Position numbers and translations under genes: made by a program. DNA of 64,000 nt from Aplysia californica. Lineage: Eukaryota > Mollusca > Gastropoda > Aplysiida > Aplysiidae. The notes beneath the pieces were generated by a model. It was not told the DNA's origin. It saw nothing but the letters and a program-made list of their open reading frames with translations, and did no database searches. The stretch spans positions 1,130,490 through 1,194,489 of the forward strand of contig NW_004797378.1 of the NCBI RefSeq assembly GCF_000002075.1, given 5' to 3'. Of this stretch, positions 58,866-64,000 are shown one piece after another; positions within the stretch are counted from its first letter, which is position 1; each line of letters opens with the position of its first letter.

Positions 58866-59955
58866 TTTGTCTGAGGTAAAGAGAAGCACACTGACATGCA
58901 TTAGACTGAGGTAAAGAGAAGCACATTCACATATGCAGTCAAACCTGTGTAAGACGGCCACCCATTGTCATGGAGAAAAGTGGCCGTACAAGACAGGTGG
59001 CCGTCTTAGGCAGGACTGATCAAGATAAGGAAAACAAACCATTCCCATCTGAGGTCCCAATCGAAAGTAGCCGCATTGTTGTTTTTGTTGTTTTTGGTTT
59101 GTATTTTGTTTGTAATTTTTATTTTGTTGCTGATTGTGCACAAGGGTGACAATAAAACCAAATGTATCAGACAAGGAAGACCGAGTGCCATGTTAAAACA
59201 AACACATGGGTCGCCACCTCTCGGAGAACGAGAGACGCTTCTGTCACAAGTTCATATTGACGTTCTTTGTTACTTTGTTACAGACTGGGTAAACAGTGAC
59301 CACTCATCTCCCTTATGATTTGTGTATGAGTTCTGGACTGGACTTATGGGTTATGAGGGATCACATGTTTACCTCACCAGCAGCTGAAAATTGGTAGCTG
59401 TTGGTCAACAGTGGGAGGGGCCTACGCAAAAAGATCAGTTGGAGGGACTACCTAACAACGACAGGCGATTGAATTATGACGGCTCGCCCACAACGCCAGG
59501 GACCAATGCACAATTTATGACAAAACGTAGTGGAGTCACTAAGGTGGCCGTCTAAGACAGGTTTTATTGCTTCGTGTGATAGGGGTTGTGTGTTAAATTA
59601 CGGTGGCCGCAACCGCGTTGGACAGGTGCCCGTTTTACATAGTTAAATTATATAGAAAAAACGCAAGGGGGGAAATGGAAAGTGGCCGTTTGTACAGGTG
59701 GCCGTCTTATAGAGGTGACCGTCAGGGCAGGTTTGACTGTATTTGTCTACGGTAAAGAAAAGCACATTGACATATATTTGACAGAAGTAAAGAGAAGCAC
59801 ATTCACATATATTTGTCTAAGGAAAAGAGAATCACATTCACATATATTTGTCTAAGGAAAAGAGAAGCACATTCATATATATTTGACTGAGGTAAAGAGA
59901 ATCACATTCACAAATATTTGTCTACGGTAAAGAGAAGCACATAGAACATATAAAG
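58866..59955. repeat. About 40-bp minisatellite, split by a transposon
   Basis: Units built on GTAAAGAGAAGCACATTCAC and ATATATTTGTCTAAGG occur before (58866-58935) and after (59740-59955) the inserted MITE at 58936-59739. Confidence 0.9.
58936..59739. mobile_element. MITE family C, full-length copy (804 bp)
   Basis: The left end is CAGTCAAACCTGTGTAAGAC and the right end GTCAGGGCAGGTTTGACTG. The GTGGCCGTCTTA and TAAGACGGCCACC motifs are repeated inside. The flank reads TG on the left and TA on the right, consistent with a TA target. No transposase is visible. Confidence 0.88.
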
Positions 59956-60133
59956 GCCATCTGGAGCTGGAAAACAAACAAACAAAACTAACCAAGTTAA
60001 GTTTGAGTAAATAGAAGCACACCAACACAATAACAGTCATTTGGTGAAGGGAAGAAGCAAGACAGACGACAGAAACAACAGAGGGAAAGAGAAGAAATTG
60101 GACCTACCAGAAACCTCTCCAACCACCCACAAA

Positions 60134-60190
<57 letters not shown>
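60134..60190. repeat. GACA tetranucleotide microsatellite
   Basis: An uninterrupted (ACAG)n run of about 14 units. Confidence 0.97.
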
Positions 60191-60514
60191 TAATAAAGAA
60201 GTAACTCCCTTTAACTCCTTTCTCTGACAATGCTAGACTAACAAAACAGAATAAATCTGTCAGGCTTTGCTAGGTCAAAGACACACTAACGGAAACAGGA
60301 ACAAAATTCAGTCTTCAAGGGCACTCTGTCTCTTTAACTTTTCTCGGATGTATCACGATCGGATGTACCACTGATATATCGGCAATTTGAACAGAGACTA
60401 CAGGTTTTTTTTAACATCATTTCCATTCTATCGCTTTTTGCAACATCAGTGAACATCAACATTCAAATACCTTTCCAAAGATATATGACATGCCACTACA
60501 ATGTTTTGAAGTTT

Positions 60515-60700
60515 TAGGAAGTGTTTTACGGCACTTGCAACACAATATGGTCATTTAAGTGCCGAAGAATAGAGTTGTTACAAGAGAGTAACAAACACAA
60601 AAAAGAAGGAGGGGAGATAAGGACAACAGACGTTTTGATAGAAAAGTAGAGGCAAACCACACTAGAGCACACGCCAACCACCCATCTACAATGTTTACTA
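60515..60700 (-). repeat. SINE, family 3, minus orientation
   Basis: AGTGTTTTACGGCACTTGCA tail at the left, then GTTACAAGAGAGTAACAAAC and GAGGGGAGATAAGGAC. Confidence 0.65.
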
Positions 60701-61120
60701 TTCCATCTGTAAAAGCCCTTTCATTTCCATATCCACAAAATGATTAGCGGGGAAACAAAGAATTACGTCCATATGGTTTCAACAGCGCAAAAAAAAATTT
60801 GTTGTACTGAATGAGTTGAGATCAAGGAAAAGTAACACACTTAGGATCCAAACCATAGCAGCTTATCTCAGAGCCTCTGCTTTTGAAAGTCCATAATCTA
60901 TTTGCTTAGAACTGTTCAAACTTTCAACTAACTTTTGAGATAAAAATAAGTGATCTAAAGAGCTTAACTGAACAACTATCCCTGAAAAGAAACACAGCAG
61001 GACACTGCTACTGTCATTTTATTTCAGCACCAGATGGTTGTTAAACGTTCATACATTGGAATTTGATTTTCGAAAATCCAAAAATGCCACATTCCGCCTT
61101 AAAAATAGGATAAAAGAAAA

Positions 61121-61132
61121 AGGGGAGGGAGG

Positions 61133-61168
<36 letters not shown>

Positions 61169-61198
61169 AAGAGAGACAGAGAGAGAGAAAAGGGGAGG

Positions 61199-61285
<87 letters not shown>
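61121..61285. repeat. GA microsatellite with GGGA interruptions
   Basis: GAGAGA runs with AAAGGGGAGGGAGGGA interruptions. The Arg/Glu and Ser/Leu open frames across it are artefacts. Confidence 0.97.
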
Positions 61286-61287
<2 letters not shown>

Positions 61288-62364
61288 GTATCTCTGACTA
61301 TAGACACCTTCAAACCACCATTTCTACACCAGAAAATACACCGTTAGGTTACCTAAGAGAAATTATCTTAATGGCAAATCCACTTAACAAATACCCAATA
61401 AATACGAGCAAAACAACTTCCCTGAGGACAGTTCAGAGTAAAATACTGCTTTCAGGATTCTGAAATCAAGCATTCTTAAAACGCTGAAACCAAGAGAGAA
61501 ACCCACAAGCTGCACACATCCACAAGTGGAAAGAAGCTTTTAAGTGCTCAAAATGTGGCAAACTTTCTTTTCCAGAATTGGTACCATTGGCCATAACAGA
61601 AGCCACAAGTCATCTAAACCTTTAAAGTAAAGGTTCCGTATAACTTAAGAAATATTCTGCTCTGCCAATGCATTGGTCACAGTTAGACATTGACCACAGA
61701 ACTATCATTAAAATCATTATTATAAACAAAACAAAACATCATCCACAAACAGTAGGAGATGACTCATATTGTACCACACCTACCAATTAAAGCTAAATCA
61801 AATGTTCATCAGGGTATCCTGTCCCCAGCCATACTGATTGAACAGCAGATCTGACCCAGGTTATCTCATGGGGCATCTCTGATTAACTGGCCACACTTGC
61901 CGTTAATGAGAAAGGTTGAATGTTTATGAGAAGAGCAACTGAGTGCAAAAAAATGTTTTATTTTTAGTAAAAGTTTTATGGCGCTTTCAACACAGTAATG
62001 TCATATAAGAGCTGAAGATTAGAGGTGCTACAAGAGAGTAACAAACACAAAAAAGAAGGAGGAGAGATAAGGACGATAGATGTTTGAAAGGAAAGAAGCA
62101 GCACATCAACAGAATGAGAATAACACCCTTTGAGAGTAGAAGAAAAGAAAGACACACAGACTCAACAGATGGAAAGAAAAAAAGACATACTAGTGCAACA
62201 TATGAAACATCTTTTATAGACAATATAACTATATCAGCAGCAGAGGTCACACTTTTTTATCGGGAAAATCTGTATTTTTGGTATCAAGTTGTCTAAGAGT
62301 GTTCTATCTGCCATCTGGCAATCATAAGGAATTACAAGTAACTTGTATTCAAGTACAGCACTAA
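61286..62364. other. Interval with SINE fragment and a weak zinc-finger-like trace
   Basis: A family-3 SINE fragment lies at about 61960-62100 (GTTTTATGGCGC, TACAAGAGAGTAACAAAC). Near 61535-61560 the plus strand reads EAFKCSKCGKLSF, like the start of a C2H2 finger, without the histidines. No WDR59 exon was found. Confidence 0.4.
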
Positions 62365-62713
62365 CTCACACAAAAATCAGGCCTTCCATGTGTGACAGAA
62401 AAGTAATTTTAGTGAGAACTTAGAGATCAATGAATGTGGACATTGATGATCAGAGATAAACAAGGTCACACAGATTTTGCTTGTTGATACACATATCTCT
62501 CCATTAGCAAGCTGTTCTCCCACACAAAGTCAGTGCCTGCAAACCCATTTCAGTGTTGTACATCCATTTACATTATCACCAAAAATCTAATTATAAAGAT
62601 ATCAGTCTATATGTGCCTCTTTTCCTTTGATATACGAGAAATGAAATGGCAGAAATCTGCAAACATGCACATTTTAATCAGGGTAATTATATACAGATGA
62701 GCAACTCAACCTG

Positions 62714-62722
62714 TATAAATAT
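62714..62722 (+). promoter_or_regulatory. TATA box of cysteine-rich gene 2
   Basis: TATAAATAT lies 86 bp upstream of the ATG at 62800, the same spacing as in gene 1 within a base. Confidence 0.7.
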
Positions 62723-62799
62723 AAACTGAAAACTATTAATGCTCAAACCATCACTCGTGTTTTAAACCAACACACAGTCAACAACGCTGAAGATACATC

Positions 62800-62892
62800 A
62801 TGAAGGTCCTACTCTCTACACTGGCCCTCATCATGATGATAGGCTACAGTCACCAGGAGGCGCTTTGTAGACCAGAGGACATGGAATGTCAG
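62800..62892 (+). CDS. Cysteine-rich gene 2, exon 1 (rest outside window)
   Basis: The 31 codons encode a signal peptide (MKVLLSTLALIMMIGYSHQ) and the first two cysteines, again six residues apart. The donor GTAAAC is in the same place and phase as in gene 1. By analogy exon 2 would lie about 2.1 kb downstream, beyond 64000. Substitutions after the signal peptide change charge (CRPEDME against CRRRNRE) while the cysteines stay fixed. It lies antisense to WDR59, upstream of the first WDR59 exon seen, so it is probably nested in a WDR59 intron. Confidence 0.8.
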
Positions 62893-64000
62893 GTAAACTT
62901 GCACATAAATCATTCATTTCAGCAAGCTAAACCCAACGATTTTACCTTCATAAAGAGATCCAAAATGTTAGTTAAGAGTCTATAAAGTTTATTTAGGCAC
63001 AGTTAATTTATTTGTTCATTTGTTGTTGTTTTTTTGTTGTTGTTTTTTTAGGCGGGGGGTTGCCATTGTTGACAACGTGCTTCCATTATGAATCCTTTTT
63101 CTCATTTTACTGAAACCTGCATCTGTAATGTAATTGGTAGGCACATCTCTGTTGAATGTACAAGACATGAATTCAATTCCCCAAGTGAGCCAGTCATTTT
63201 ATTTTGCATCTCTGCATCTATCTGCTGGGATACTATATATACCACCCAGCCTAAGATGAAACATCCTACTTCCTACAGGATCTAAATTGTATGTATCGAT
63301 GGGGGTGGGTAACATTTACAGCTTTATCATTTTGATGGCCTTCAGGAAATTTGAAACTAAACTTAATCATTAAGTTAGGAAGTAAATTAAGAGTCAACAT
63401 AAAAAGGAAATGGATAAGACAAATATCTACTCGTGCGTAACCTACACAGACATCAGCATTTCAACAATATTTTTTGAAGAATCAGGACAGGAACCTTGAA
63501 GGGACAATATAAAGAAATCCAAGATTTCATGTTGAGCCATACCATATTTTAAAAAAAAGTAAATTCACAGAAACTGTGTGATCCTTTGGCTTATGAAACT
63601 AACTGACTCTCTTTATACTTCAAATAATCAAAAAATATTCCAAATGGAAAACATGGAATCAGTCTTTATATAATAAGAAGCCAAGACTTAATGGATCTTT
63701 TCAATCTACTTTTAGGTACAAGGAAGACATGTTTATTTTTTCCAAAACATCAACAATGAATTATCTCCTTTTTATTGGGCGGAGGGGGGGGGGGGCATAA
63801 CAGAATATTACAAAAGTGTTTGTGCTCTTGTTCATGAGTCTGGAACTTACCAAAAAAAAACAACAAACACTGTAAAAGGCCATCACAGGACATGGTTTGT
63901 TCAAACTTGTGACACAGAGGGGCCTGACATTTACCAAAAAGTGACAGACTATGGAGCTAAAACAGTACCACTTAACTCCTCTAAAACCCAGTTCTCTGGA
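62893..64000 (+). other. Start of intron 1 of cysteine-rich gene 2
   Basis: Matches intron 1 of gene 1 up to about 63690. After that comes AT-rich sequence with a G-run near 63785. No further exon is seen before the window ends. Confidence 0.6.

Larger units (their letters stand above)
59956..61120. other. Interval upstream of the first WDR59 exon seen, no exon found
   Basis: It contains an ACAG microsatellite (60134-60190) and a family-3 SINE fragment (60515-60700). No WD40-coding exon was found on the minus strand. Confidence 0.5.
62365..63690. repeat. Duplicated promoter, exon 1 and intron start of the cysteine-rich gene, right copy
   Basis: Collinear with 4555-5660. The match fades after about 63690, where the left copy also diverges. 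Confidence 0.9.

Noticed and set aside
58491-58961. A start codon of WDR59 inside the first exon seen
   Set aside because: The conserved frame continues to a splice acceptor at 58827 and the WD40 domain is missing, so an internal start is not needed and not supported.
61038-61463. 141-residue open frame on the plus strand
   Set aside because: Most of it is translated GA microsatellite.
61535-61600. C2H2 zinc-finger gene
   Set aside because: Only one FKCSKCGK-like start is visible, without the histidine pair or neighbouring fingers.

Overview
The window is animal nuclear DNA, most likely from a mollusc and probably a gastropod. It is AT-rich and intron-rich, full of short interspersed elements, miniature inverted-repeat transposons, GA and CT microsatellites and G or C homopolymer runs. 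It contains a recognisable metazoan gene in many small exons. No bacterial, organellar, LTR-retroviral or CRISPR feature was seen. The species call is an inference from gene style and repeat style, not from a marker gene.

Two host genes can be read. The first is WDR59, a subunit of the GATOR2 complex that activates mTORC1 signalling. It lies on the minus strand. Sixteen exons between 58826 and 17946 join in phase to 710 codons plus a stop. They cover the linker before the RWD domain, the RWD domain, the central region and the C-terminal zinc-binding domain. The N-terminal WD40 propeller was not found and must lie beyond 58826, probably outside the window. The second is a small secreted cysteine-rich gene on the plus strand (4995-8966, three exons, 170 aa). 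It has a signal peptide followed by four tandem six-cysteine repeats of inhibitor-cystine-knot type. A paralogue starts at 62800 with its own TATA box and first exon, and runs off the right end.

Large-scale layout. The left 5.7 kb is a collapsed relic of the same locus that fills the rest of the window. Positions 1-1000 match about 16457-16950, 3435-4272 match 41650-44179 (including a dead copy of one WDR59 exon at 4191-4272), and 4555-5660 match 62365-63690 (promoter and exon 1 of the cysteine-rich gene). All three are in the same order and orientation. The simplest reading is an old tandem duplication of a WDR59 plus cysteine-rich-gene block, with most of the left WDR59 copy lost since. Because the copies are paired, they act as empty sites: a SINE at 200-700, a TTAA-flanked element at 41771-42068 and a hAT-like element at 42500-43970 each sit in one copy only.

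Mobile DNA. There are two LINE copies with endonuclease, reverse transcriptase or RNase H signatures (11340-14395 minus; 51851-53079 plus with target-site duplications). A third RT relic (1020-2500) is itself split by two MITEs. A decayed mariner transposase lies at 35385-36080. There are at least seven inverted-repeat element families and several SINE families that share one 3' tail. The most unusual repeat is a 334-bp inverted-repeat element at 55792-56125 enclosing a tRNA-Trp-like sequence with A box, B box and an oligo-T terminator.
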